NCBI RefSeq assembly: GCF_001677955.1
Contig: NZ_LELA01000081.1
Span: forward strand, 62,001-126,000
DNA: 64,000 nt
Direction: 5' to 3'
Origin: Chryseobacterium sp. BGARF1
GTDB lineage: Bacteria > Bacteroidota > Bacteroidia > Flavobacteriales > Weeksellaceae
The notes beneath the pieces are model-generated. The model was not told where the DNA came from, ran no database searches, and was given only the letters and a program-made list of their open reading frames with translations. Below are positions 15,480 through 23,870 of the stretch, one piece after another; position 1 is the first letter of the stretch, and every line of letters starts with the position of its first letter. Position numbers and translations under genes: made by a program.

Positions 15480-17015
15480 ATGAAGAGTACTTTTAAAAAA
15501 CTTTTACCATTTGCCTTCGTAGGAATTCTTTCAGGAGCTACTACCGTTGGCGTGCAACAATATTTAAGTCACAACTCTAATAACGTTGACGAATCTTATT
15601 TCACAAAATCTACCAATGCCTCTTTTGTAGGAATGAATACTGCAAACGTAGGCGATGATTTTGTGAAAGCATCCAAAACTACTGTCCCGGCAGTAGTAAC
15701 AATTAAAAACTATCAGAATAGAGCATCTAGCAGAGCTTCTGACCAGGATTTGTTTGATTTCTTTTTTGGTGATCCGTTTGGTGGAAAAGGTCAGCAAAGA
15801 CAGAAACAGCAGCAACAGCAGCAAACACCAGAGAATATACCTTCTGGTTTAGGTTCGGGAGTAATTATTTCTCCGGATGGATATATTATTTCAAATAACC
15901 ACGTTGTAGCGGGAGCCAATAAGCTTGAAGTTGTTCTAAGCAACAAAAAATCTTATATCGCAACTTTAGTGGGTACTGATCCCAACACTGATATTTCTTT
16001 ATTAAAAATCGAAGAAAAAGGACTTCCTTTTTTAAATTTTGCTAATTCTGACAATGTTGAAGTTGGGCAATGGGTCTTAGCAGTAGGTAACCCTCTTGGG
16101 TTGAACTCTACTGTTACCGCAGGAATTATTTCTGCAAAAGGAAGAGGAATAGGAATTTTGAGTGGGCAAGGTAAAGCAACAAACCCTATTGAAAGCTTCA
16201 TTCAAACCGATGCCGCTATTAACCCTGGAAACTCAGGAGGAGCATTGGTAAATGTAAATGGAGATTTGATTGGAATTAACTCCGCTATTTCGTCTACCAA
16301 CGGGTATTATCAAGGGTACGGATTTGCGGTTCCAGCGAATTTAGCAAGAAAGATTATTGAGGATATTAAGAAATTCGGTATTGTACAAAGAGGTTTCTTA
16401 GGTGTAAATTCTTTAGATTTGTCTAACGACCAACAGGTTGCATTTTACAACAGAGAGAAGAAAACCAATATTAAAACAGGTTCTGGAGTTTATATTACAG
16501 GTCTTCCTGACAATAGCGGTGCACAAGATGCCGGAATGAAAGTGGGAGACATTATTACTAAAATTGACGGAGCCAACATTACGGATTTTGCAGATTTATC
16601 TATCGCAATCGGAAGTAAAAGACCAGGTGATAAAGTACAGGTTACTTACTCAAGAAACGGAAAAGAAACAACATCAACTGTTACACTAAAAGATCAAAAA
16701 GGCGGAACTTCTACAAGAACAAAAGCTGACCTTACCGTAACTGAAAAAATAGGTGCCGAGTTCCAAAGCCTGGATGACAGAACGAAAGCTTACTACGGAT
16801 TAAATAGCGGAATTGTTGCGAAAAATGTAATTGAAGGAAGCGAAATGGCAAAAGCAGGAATCGTAGATAATTATATCATCACAGATATTAATGGAAAACC
16901 TGTAAATTCTCAGAAAGATGTAGAAAGTATATTGAATAAATTCTCAGGAACAGTTCAGATAAAATATATGGACGACTACGGTAGAAATTATACCAGAGGA
17001 TTCAAAATGCCTTAA
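15480..17015 (+). CDS. HtrA/DegP-family periplasmic serine protease
   Basis: 511 residues from ATG 15480. An N-terminal hydrophobic segment (residues 8-25) serves as signal or anchor. The trypsin-like domain has the catalytic triad His141 (SNNHVVAG), Asp171 (DPNTDISLL) and Ser252 (NPGNSGGAL). A Gln-rich insertion (QQRQKQQQQQQ, near 105-115) precedes it. Two PDZ domains follow (about residues 300-395 and 405-505). It degrades or refolds damaged envelope proteins. Single gene with its own promoter and terminator. Confidence 0.95.
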   Translation: MKSTFKKLLPFAFVGILSGATTVGVQQYLSHNSNNVDESYFTKSTNASFVGMNTANVGDDFVKASKTTVPAVVTIKNYQNRASSRASDQDLFDFFFGDPFGGKGQQRQKQQQQQQTPENIPSGLGSGVIISPDGYIISNNHVVAGANKLEVVLSNKKSYIATLVGTDPNTDISLLKIEEKGLPFLNFANSDNVEVGQWVLAVGNPLGLNSTVTAGIISAKGRGIGILSGQGKATNPIESFIQTDAAINPGNSGGALVNVNGDLIGINSAISSTNGYYQGYGFAVPANLARKIIEDIKKFGIVQRGFLGVNSLDLSNDQQVAFYNREKKTNIKTGSGVYITGLPDNSGAQDAGMKVGDIITKIDGANITDFADLSIAIGSKRPGDKVQVTYSRNGKETTSTVTLKDQKGGTSTRTKADLTVTEKIGAEFQSLDDRTKAYYGLNSGIVAKNVIEGSEMAKAGIVDNYIITDINGKPVNSQKDVESILNKFSGTVQIKYMDDYGRNYTRGFKMP

Positions 17016-17040
17016 TAAAAGCAAACAACTGATAAATAAA

Positions 17041-17076
17041 AACGCTGCAGACTTTAAAATCTGCAGCGTTTTTTTG
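17041..17076. terminator. Bidirectional terminator between htrA and GLPGLI gene
   Basis: Perfect stem AACGCTGCAGA (17041-17051)/TCTGCAGCGTT (17060-17070) with T run on the plus strand and A run ahead. It lies between two convergent genes. Confidence 0.85.
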
Positions 17077-17082
17077 TTGATA

Positions 17083-17916
17083 TTAATTAGGATATATTAT
17101 CGCTTTATCTAATTCGAGAGGATTATTGAAAGACTTTATTTTTATCCTTTCATTCTTTTCCGCCGGTTTTAGCTGTTCTTTCGTTAAAATTGTACCATCT
17201 TCCAATTGCAATTTCTTTCCCTCTGGAATACTTAATCCTCCATTGAAAACATATTTAAAAGGACTTTGATAGAGTTCTAATTTTAAATTATTTAGTTTTT
17301 TATAATTTGTGATTATTGCTTTTGCTTTAATACCACTCAACGTAAAGCTTTCATAGTTTTTAGGTATTTTTTCATTTTTTATAAGTTTAAAAACATAATT
17401 TTTTTTAGTATCATAAAGCTCTACAATGAGTCCCGGCAAACCATTAAACTTATACGGACCATATGATATCGGAATTTCCTGAGCAAACCAAGCAACCCAT
17501 TTTCTTCCTCCAAAATTTGTTTCTGCTTTTTGTAATTTCAATTCATTGATACTCTTTGTACTATCCAAGATTTTCCATTGCATGTCTACAGACTCATCTA
17601 TTTTGTAAAAATTCACATCCCCTATATATTCGTAGTTCTCATAAAAAGAATTCTTGTTTTTATGAGAAAAAAATGAAGTTAATCTATATCCTTTAAAACC
17701 ATAATGTTTTGTGCTATTATAAATAGAATCATTTATATAATAAATCCTGTTATAATATGTAATTCCTTCTGGGTTCACATCTAAATTGTAATTTTCTTTT
17801 ATCATTTCAACATTGGTAGAATCTTTTTTATAGTGCACTTCATAAATAAATCTATCATTCTGAGAATACACTAAAAAGATTTGTAATAATAAAAGAAATA
17901 CGAGAAGTCTTTTCAT
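17083..17916 (-). CDS. GLPGLI family exported protein
   Basis: 277 residues with signal peptide MKRLLVFLLLLQIFLVYSQ and the defining motif YGPYKFNGLPGLIVELYD near residues 152-170. GLPGLI proteins are common in Flavobacteriia, often in paralogous sets, and have no established role; some are thought to be surface or gliding/secretion associated. Start follows directly from the signal peptide. It stands alone, bounded by a terminator at its 3' side. Confidence 0.88.
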   Translation of the reverse strand: MKRLLVFLLLLQIFLVYSQNDRFIYEVHYKKDSTNVEMIKENYNLDVNPEGITYYNRIYYINDSIYNSTKHYGFKGYRLTSFFSHKNKNSFYENYEYIGDVNFYKIDESVDMQWKILDSTKSINELKLQKAETNFGGRKWVAWFAQEIPISYGPYKFNGLPGLIVELYDTKKNYVFKLIKNEKIPKNYESFTLSGIKAKAIITNYKKLNNLKLELYQSPFKYVFNGGLSIPEGKKLQLEDGTILTKEQLKPAEKNERIKIKSFNNPLELDKAIIYPN

Positions 17917-18081
17917 AATTGTGGTTTAAAGATGGGGATATATTAATTTAACGTCTAGTAAAATTACGGATAAGCCCTTAATTTTAACCTATAGAAAAGG
18001 AGAAAAAAGACATATACCCGCTTTCATTTAAATAAAAAATGACGGATACTTAAAGATAGGTATTAGATACCCATAGTAAAA

Positions 18082-18110
18082 AATAAACGCTGCGATGTGC
18101 AGCGTTTATT
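18082..18110 (-). terminator. Terminator of the ridA-membrane protein pair
   Basis: Perfect 12-base stem AATAAACGCTGC/GCAGCGTTTATT with a 5-base loop, 5 bases past the stop of the minus-strand membrane protein gene, followed on that strand by a T run. Confidence 0.8.
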
Positions 18111-18114
18111 ATAT

Positions 18115-18567
18115 TTATGATTTATTCATTTTCTCAGCAATTCTCTTCTTTTTATTCCTTTCATAAATTATTTCTACAATTTTGCCTCCCATCCAAGCAA
18201 ACGGAAAGAAGACCAGAAAAATAGAAATTTTATAAAATGTAGGATGATAAGGAAGAATAATTACATCAAGCATTGCAATAAAAAGCATGATGAAACCAAT
18301 AAGAATCGCATAAGCTACTTTTGCATATTTTACAATCATGGCGGTAACAACTCCACCCACAGTAGTTCCCAATCCTGAAATAAAAAGCAGGAATCCGAAG
18401 AAGGCATCATTATTTTTCATGCTTTCTAAAAATCTCTGCCAATGCTCAAACGGAGCAAATGCTTCAAAAGTAACCCACTTAGGAAAAGCCCTTATACCAA
18501 GAGTAATAATAAGCCCTGCTATAGCAAGACCTACCAAAACTGCAAATGTATTTCTTATAAAATTCAT
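18115..18567 (-). CDS. Hypothetical four-helix membrane protein
   Basis: 150 residues with four hydrophobic segments: about 7-25, 56-76, 83-103 and 108-130, and a basic C-terminal tail (ERNKKKRIAEKMNKS). No known domain. Its start codon shares one base with the ridA stop, so translation is probably coupled. Function unknown; pairing with ridA may be only transcriptional. Confidence 0.75.
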   Translation of the reverse strand: MNFIRNTFAVLVGLAIAGLIITLGIRAFPKWVTFEAFAPFEHWQRFLESMKNNDAFFGFLLFISGLGTTVGGVVTAMIVKYAKVAYAILIGFIMLFIAMLDVIILPYHPTFYKISIFLVFFPFAWMGGKIVEIIYERNKKKRIAEKMNKS

Positions 18568-18947
18568 TAATCCTGATGTGCAATCATAGAAATTTCGATA
18601 TCAACATTTTTTGGCAGACAAGAAACCTGTACCGTTTCACGTGCTGGGAAGCTTTCAGCATCAAGATAAGATGCATAAATATCATTCATTACCGCAAAAT
18701 CATCCATACTTTTAAGGAAAATGCTTGCTTTCACAACATTTTTAAATGTCATTCCCGCTTCTGTAAGAATTGCCTCAAGGTTTTTCATTACCTGATGAGT
18801 TTCTTTTTCAATTCCTTCTACCAGTTTACCTGTTGCAGGATCTACCGGGATTTGCCCTGAAATATACAAAACTCCGTTGGCAAGATTTGCTTGAGAATAA
18901 GGTCCGATAGCTGCAGGAGCATTCACTGTATTGATGATTGTTTTCAT
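18567..18947 (-). CDS. ridA: RidA-family reactive enamine/imine deaminase
   Basis: 126 residues with the RidA pattern: APAAIGPYSQA near residue 10, LYISGQIPVDPATG, and FPARETVQVSCLPKNVDIEI near residues 99-118 with the conserved Arg that binds the carboxylate. RidA hydrolyses 2-aminoacrylate made by PLP enzymes. A TATCTTTG -7 element on the minus strand at 19026-19033 gives a leader of about 70 bases. It is the first gene of a two-gene unit with the membrane protein. Confidence 0.95.
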   Translation of the reverse strand: MKTIINTVNAPAAIGPYSQANLANGVLYISGQIPVDPATGKLVEGIEKETHQVMKNLEAILTEAGMTFKNVVKASIFLKSMDDFAVMNDIYASYLDAESFPARETVQVSCLPKNVDIEISMIAHQD

Positions 18948-19025
18948 ATATAGATTTATTTACTTTAAAATTCATACCAAACCGCTTCAATTGATTCACG
19001 ATTTGATTATTTTTTATTTTGGGTG

Positions 19026-19033
19026 CAAAGATA
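19026..19033 (-). promoter_or_regulatory. -7 element of ridA
   Basis: Minus-strand TATCTTTG, exact TAnnTTTG. No convincing TTG was found at the expected distance upstream. Confidence 0.45.
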
Positions 19034-19061
19034 AAATTTATATTGTAAAATCAGTATGACT

Positions 19062-21650
19062 TTAGAAAGGTGCATTAGGTTGGGTAAAACTTCTGTCTTT
19101 ATACTTCAATGCATCACTTAATATATTTGCTTTAATACCGATAAAGAAGTCGTATACTTTATACTGACCAAAAGGCACCCAGTTAAAATTAATGGTAAAG
19201 CTTCGCTGATCTCTCGAGAAACCAATCCTTGTATACGCCAATTCTTTTGAGACCATATCATAATGGGTACTACCATTGATATTCCAGTAAGGAGTAAGCT
19301 TTAAACTTCCATCCAAACCTATCGAAGCCATTTTAGTCGCTGTTCTCGTTAAGTTTCTTGAATATTGATAATTGGCATTCACATTTAACGTCCAAGCCTG
19401 ATCAAAATGAGCATAATTATCATCATCAAAGAAATAATTTTCGTTTCTGATCTCTCCTTTTTGCGAATAAGTTTTGGCATAATCTTTTTTCTCACCAAAT
19501 AACTCGTTGCTTAATGGGTAAGAAAGCTGCACGTTGAAACCCTGTACACTAAACGAACCAAAATCTTCGGTTCTAATCCCGCTATCTGATCCCGGAGCAA
19601 ATAATATCTTATAAGGCTCAATCGTTAAACTTGTATTAACGCTTAATTTATTATCAAAGAAAGAAGACTGCCCACTTACCGAAATAATCGACCAGGGATG
19701 ACTTTTTGCTGCAAAATTGTAGTTTCCGCTTACGTTCAAAGATTCAAAAATTTTCATTTTTTTCACACCGGTAGAATCGCTTTTAGATTTTACCTTCATT
19801 TCGATATTGTTACCGATGTTATAATTTAAAGCACCTACCATACCAGTAGTTGGTGTTCCTACAATTCCTTTATCAAAAATAGAATATGGCGTTAAAGCAC
19901 CATTGGCATTATAAAAATTTTTAAAATATCCGAACTGCTCGCCACCAAAATCTGGTGAGTAAGAAAAACCGATACTTGGTGTCATCATGTGTCGTATCGC
20001 TTGTATTGTAGACCCTTTCTTGAAATTTGCCTGTCCGTACAATTGAGTCTGCACACTTACTGTCGTAGAAAAAATACTATATCCTGCAATCTGCTTATTA
20101 ATTTGATCCACCTCTATATTCTGAATGGGGTCATAAAACTTAGTAAGCGTTTTCGTTGTTAAAGCATTATCAATAGTAGCTCCCAAACTGAAAGTGAAAT
20201 ACTTCGCAAAAGTAGTGTTGGTTCCTAGTGCAATATTATTTTTCAGCCCGGTTTGCATTTTATCCCACATTGCATTGGTAAACAACTCTCCTTCATCAGT
20301 ACTCACGAAATTTGATAAATTCAAACCTGTATTTACTGTAATATTTTCAAGCAAACCAGATCTTACTCCGGTTTTAGATTTAAATAAATAAAACTGATTG
20401 ATGGCTACGTTCATTTGAGGCAAACGTAAATCTGCCAATCCTGTAGCAAAATTCTGAGAATATGAAGCGGTACCTGTAATGGTTGCCGGAAGCTTCAAAA
20501 ATCTTTTGGTAAGGGTAAGTGTAGAGTTTTGCTGAGTTCTCAATACACTTTGATCCATAATATAGTTGTTGTTCACCGTATTATTATAGAACGTCTGGCT
20601 TGTAACATCTACGGATGCTGAAAATGTAAGAAAAGGATTCGCTTTTGTATCTTGAGTGTGCCTCCAAGCAATTCTATATGTTCCTGTTTTGCTGTAATTA
20701 TCAAGACCTTTAATTCCACGAACTGTATTTCCGATATCTGCTGAGAAGTTACCTGAATATCTGTATTTTTTAAGATAATTCATTTCCGGTCTCACCGTCC
20801 AGCTTCCTTTTGTATAGATATCTGCAAGAACTTTTAGATCGAAATGTTCCCCAATCGGTTGATAATACCCTATTCCATTCAAGAAAAAACCTACATCTTC
20901 TCTTTCACCAAAACTTGGAATAAGAATACCGGCCGCTCTTTTACTTGAAAACGGTAAAATAGCAAATGGTAAAATCAAAGGCGTCGGAACATCTTCGATA
21001 TACATTTGTGCCGGACCTACAATTAAAGATGAACTGTTTTTCCCTTTCTGCATTTTGATATAAGATGCTAAAAGGTGATAATCGGGTCTTGTATCTTTTT
21101 TGTCTATATAGTAAGAATCGGTCGTAAATTCTGCATGTCGCATGACGAACACAGAATCGTTGTATTTTTTGGTTTTATCGGCTACAATTAAACCTTCACT
21201 TTCCTCAGTTCTTGCGTTATAGGCAATTGCTTCTCTGGTTTTTGTATTATAGTTAAAGCTTTCAACCTCATACTTCTTCCCTCCCTGATTGACTTGAGCA
21301 AGCTCAAATACTTTCCCTAAAGAATCTAATTTTCCGCGGGCAAAAATTAAACTTCGTTCTTCATCGATAGAGATATAATCTGCATCTATCTGCATATCCT
21401 GATATTTTACCTGAGCATTTTTATTCAGATAAATCATTCTCTTAGGCACATCTCTCCGGATATCATCTGCCTTATAGTCTACTACAGCTTGTAAAGATTC
21501 TTTCGGCGCAACAATGGTATCCTTTTTGGAAATAGTATCATTAATTACCGTAGCTTTAATAACTTTTTTAGGACTGTTCTGTGCTAAAAAACTGTTAAAA
21601 ATTAGGATAATTAAAAATTGTAATATATTTTTGAAGACGGTTTTGTCCAA
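19062..21650 (-). CDS. LptD-like LPS assembly outer-membrane protein
   Basis: 862 residues with a signal peptide (ILQFLIILIFNSFLAQ). The N-terminal OstA/LptA-like jellyroll (YLNKNAQVKYQDMQIDADYISID, ARGKLDSLGK) is followed by a C-terminal beta barrel (PLILPFAILPFSSKRAAGILIPSFG is the LptD barrel start). It would insert LPS in the outer leaflet with an LptE partner. The length suits Bacteroidota LptD-like proteins; the Cys pairs typical of E. coli LptD are absent. Divergent from the amidase gene, with a minus-strand TAATTTTG -7 element at 21673-21680. Confidence 0.88.
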   Translation of the reverse strand: MDKTVFKNILQFLIILIFNSFLAQNSPKKVIKATVINDTISKKDTIVAPKESLQAVVDYKADDIRRDVPKRMIYLNKNAQVKYQDMQIDADYISIDEERSLIFARGKLDSLGKVFELAQVNQGGKKYEVESFNYNTKTREAIAYNARTEESEGLIVADKTKKYNDSVFVMRHAEFTTDSYYIDKKDTRPDYHLLASYIKMQKGKNSSSLIVGPAQMYIEDVPTPLILPFAILPFSSKRAAGILIPSFGEREDVGFFLNGIGYYQPIGEHFDLKVLADIYTKGSWTVRPEMNYLKKYRYSGNFSADIGNTVRGIKGLDNYSKTGTYRIAWRHTQDTKANPFLTFSASVDVTSQTFYNNTVNNNYIMDQSVLRTQQNSTLTLTKRFLKLPATITGTASYSQNFATGLADLRLPQMNVAINQFYLFKSKTGVRSGLLENITVNTGLNLSNFVSTDEGELFTNAMWDKMQTGLKNNIALGTNTTFAKYFTFSLGATIDNALTTKTLTKFYDPIQNIEVDQINKQIAGYSIFSTTVSVQTQLYGQANFKKGSTIQAIRHMMTPSIGFSYSPDFGGEQFGYFKNFYNANGALTPYSIFDKGIVGTPTTGMVGALNYNIGNNIEMKVKSKSDSTGVKKMKIFESLNVSGNYNFAAKSHPWSIISVSGQSSFFDNKLSVNTSLTIEPYKILFAPGSDSGIRTEDFGSFSVQGFNVQLSYPLSNELFGEKKDYAKTYSQKGEIRNENYFFDDDNYAHFDQAWTLNVNANYQYSRNLTRTATKMASIGLDGSLKLTPYWNINGSTHYDMVSKELAYTRIGFSRDQRSFTINFNWVPFGQYKVYDFFIGIKANILSDALKYKDRSFTQPNAPF

Positions 21651-21672
21651 TTTTGTTTTGTATAATTTGGCT

Positions 21673-21680
21673 CAAAATTA
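21673..21680 (-). promoter_or_regulatory. -7 element of lptD-like gene
   Basis: Minus-strand TAATTTTG, exact TAnnTTTG, in the 49-base gap between divergent envelope genes; about 23 bases before the ATG. Confidence 0.5.
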
Positions 21681-21699
21681 ATATAATTTTTACAACTGT

Positions 21700-22995
21700 A
21701 TGATGTACCAACTAAATTTTAAAACAATTTTAGCATTTCTACTGATATTCTTCACCTCTTTTGCTTTTGCTCAAAAAAAGTTTACTGTAGTTTTAGATGC
21801 AGGACACGGAGGAAGCGATACCGGAGCCAACAGAAATTATTCTGACATAGGCCTTGTTCAGGAGAAAAATGTTACATTGGGAATTGTTCTTAAATTAGGA
21901 GCAATGCTCGAAAAGAATAAAGAGTTTAAGGTTATTTACACCCGAAAAATAGATGAGTATCCTTCTTTAACAGATAGAACTAATACTGCTAACCGAAGCA
22001 AAGCAGATTTATTTATTTCTGTACATGTCAACTCTTCACCAAGCCGCTCTGCAACAGCTAGAGGAACCGAAACTTTTGTACAAGGTCCTGCCCAAAACAG
22101 AGAAAATCTTGAAGTAGCAAAACAGGAAAACAATGTAATCTACCTCGATGAAAAAGATAAAGAGACATTTGCATCTTATGACGCATCTTCACCAGAATCT
22201 TTAATTGCTTTAAAATTACAGCAAAGTAAATATCTTGAAAACAGCCTAATTGTAGGAAGCTTCGTAGAAGGAAATTTTGAAAAAAGCGGCCGTTTTTCTC
22301 GTGGGGTAAAACAGGAAAACTTACACATTCTGAGAAGAAGCGCCATGCCTTCGATACTTATTGAAACAGGGTTCGTAAATAACTATGAAGACGCTGCATT
22401 TTTAAATTCAGAAAAGGGGCAAGAGGAAACTGCAGAAAATATCTATAAAGCTATTATTGATTACAAAAAAGCAGTAGACAGAAAAGGAGGTGTACAAATT
22501 GTCACCAAAAAACCTGAGCCTGAAAAACCTGCAGAAGTAGCTTTAAAAAACGACTTCAGAATTTTACTAATGACGATGCCAATAAAATATAATGATGGCG
22601 ACCCTGAGTTAAAAGGATTAAACTACATCCTTACGATTAAAGAAAACGGACTGTACAAATATTATTATAGCGTAACCAATATGGCATCTGTAAAAGATAT
22701 TAATCTTAAAACGGCTAAAGATGCAGGTTTCAGAAACTCTTATGCCGTAGGATTTATGCCAAATCAAAAACTGAGTATCGGATATTACAACATCGAAGTG
22801 TATGTTGGAAAAGACAAATTGAGTTCAAATTCATTCATCCTTCAAACCCTGAAAGATGTAGAAAGAAACAAATCAAACGGAATGTTTTATTACACTTACG
22901 GAAAAGTTTACACCTTGGAAGATGCCGTAAAACTTCAAAAAGAACTAGAAGACAAGGGAATAAAAAACACCGTTATTCAGAAGAATTTTAAATAA
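21700..22995 (+). CDS. N-acetylmuramoyl-L-alanine amidase (AmiC type)
   Basis: 431 residues: signal peptide ending SFAFA-Q, then a zinc amidase_3 domain at about residues 28-250. Zinc ligands are visible as His36 (LDAGHGG), Glu55 (VQEKN) and a His in FISVHVNSS; the catalytic Glu is in SILIETGFVNN. The C-terminal 150 residues end in a SPOR-like segment (GKVYTLEDAVKLQKELEDKG). It cleaves the amide bond between MurNAc and the peptide, splitting daughter-cell wall. Starts ATG 21700 or 21703. Confidence 0.93.
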   Translation: MMYQLNFKTILAFLLIFFTSFAFAQKKFTVVLDAGHGGSDTGANRNYSDIGLVQEKNVTLGIVLKLGAMLEKNKEFKVIYTRKIDEYPSLTDRTNTANRSKADLFISVHVNSSPSRSATARGTETFVQGPAQNRENLEVAKQENNVIYLDEKDKETFASYDASSPESLIALKLQQSKYLENSLIVGSFVEGNFEKSGRFSRGVKQENLHILRRSAMPSILIETGFVNNYEDAAFLNSEKGQEETAENIYKAIIDYKKAVDRKGGVQIVTKKPEPEKPAEVALKNDFRILLMTMPIKYNDGDPELKGLNYILTIKENGLYKYYYSVTNMASVKDINLKTAKDAGFRNSYAVGFMPNQKLSIGYYNIEVYVGKDKLSSNSFILQTLKDVERNKSNGMFYYTYGKVYTLEDAVKLQKELEDKGIKNTVIQKNFK

Positions 22996-23050
22996 ACCTT
23001 ATAATTTTGAAGTTTAAAAGTTTATTTATACTTTTGCAACCTCAAAATTT

Positions 23051-23125
23051 GGTCTATTCGTCTAGTGGTCAGGACTCAAGGTTTTCATCCTTGCAACAGG
23101 AGTTCGATTCTCCTATAGACTACCA
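23051..23125 (+). tRNA. tRNA-Glu (UUC), CCA encoded
   Basis: Cloverleaf with acceptor GGTCTAT/ATAGACT (terminal G-U pair), anticodon stem CAAGG/CCTTG around loop TTTTCAT, giving anticodon TTC, and T-loop TTCGATT. Discriminator A is followed by genomic CCA (23123-23125). It differs from the two other tRNA-Glu copies in all stems. Confidence 0.95.
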
Positions 23126-23155
23126 AAAAGCGCTCATTTAAGAGCGCTTTTTTTA
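23126..23155 (+). terminator. Terminator of tRNA-Glu
   Basis: Stem AAAAGCGCTC/GAGCGCTTTT with 6-base loop and T run, directly after the tRNA CCA. Confidence 0.85.
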
Positions 23156-23300
23156 TGCATTCTCTTCATTTTCCAAAGGAAAAATTCAAAAAAAACAATT
23201 GCTAAAACTTTAATCTTTATCTTTTAGGTTATTCAATTCCCGAAGCAAGGCTCGAAGCTTTCTATAAAATTTTCGTACATTTAGGCTACAACTTATTTTT

Positions 23301-23864
23301 ATGAAAAATTCAATACTCTTAATTTTCCTCTCATTATTATTTGTTAGCTGCAACTACAAAGACAAAGAAAACGCTCTTAATTTGAGAGAAAAACAGTTAT
23401 TGGATAAAGAAAAATCATTTGCACAAAAAGAAGCAGATTACCAATCTTTATTAAAAATGAGAGATAGTATTTTCAGTAAAAAAGATGCAGACTCCATAAA
23501 AATAGTACGCTGGCCTCAGGAAATTGCAGGCTCCTGGATAGGAAAAGTGATTTGCACAGAATCTAACTGCAGTGATTATGTAGTGGGAGATCAGCGAACC
23601 GACACTTGGGAATTTGCAAGCGACTCTTTACAGCTTTTTTCAAAGATCATCAATAACAATAACCTTGTACGCCTTTACTCCGGAAAATTTGAAAACAATG
23701 AGATCAAATTGAATTTCAAAACAGATTCTACGGCTAAAAAGAAAGTAGACATGAATGTTTTATTGAATGATATTTCAGACACAAAAATTAAAGGGATAAG
23801 AACCATCGCTGTTGACAATTGTATGGCAAAATTCTCGGTTGAATTAGTACGTTCCACAAAATAA
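23301..23864 (+). CDS. Hypothetical lipoprotein with coiled coil
   Basis: 187 residues: signal MKNSILLIFLSLLFVSC (lipobox FVSC), a charged coiled coil at about residues 22-60 (ALNLREKQLLDKEKSFAQKE), then a beta-rich domain (EIAGSWIGKVICTES, DTWEFASDSL, IRTIAVDNCM) with two Cys pairs possible. No family was recognised, though the second half has a lipocalin-like feel. Six bases separate it from the antiporter gene, so the two are probably co-transcribed. Confidence 0.7.
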   Translation: MKNSILLIFLSLLFVSCNYKDKENALNLREKQLLDKEKSFAQKEADYQSLLKMRDSIFSKKDADSIKIVRWPQEIAGSWIGKVICTESNCSDYVVGDQRTDTWEFASDSLQLFSKIINNNNLVRLYSGKFENNEIKLNFKTDSTAKKKVDMNVLLNDISDTKIKGIRTIAVDNCMAKFSVELVRSTK

Positions 23865-23870
23865 GCACAG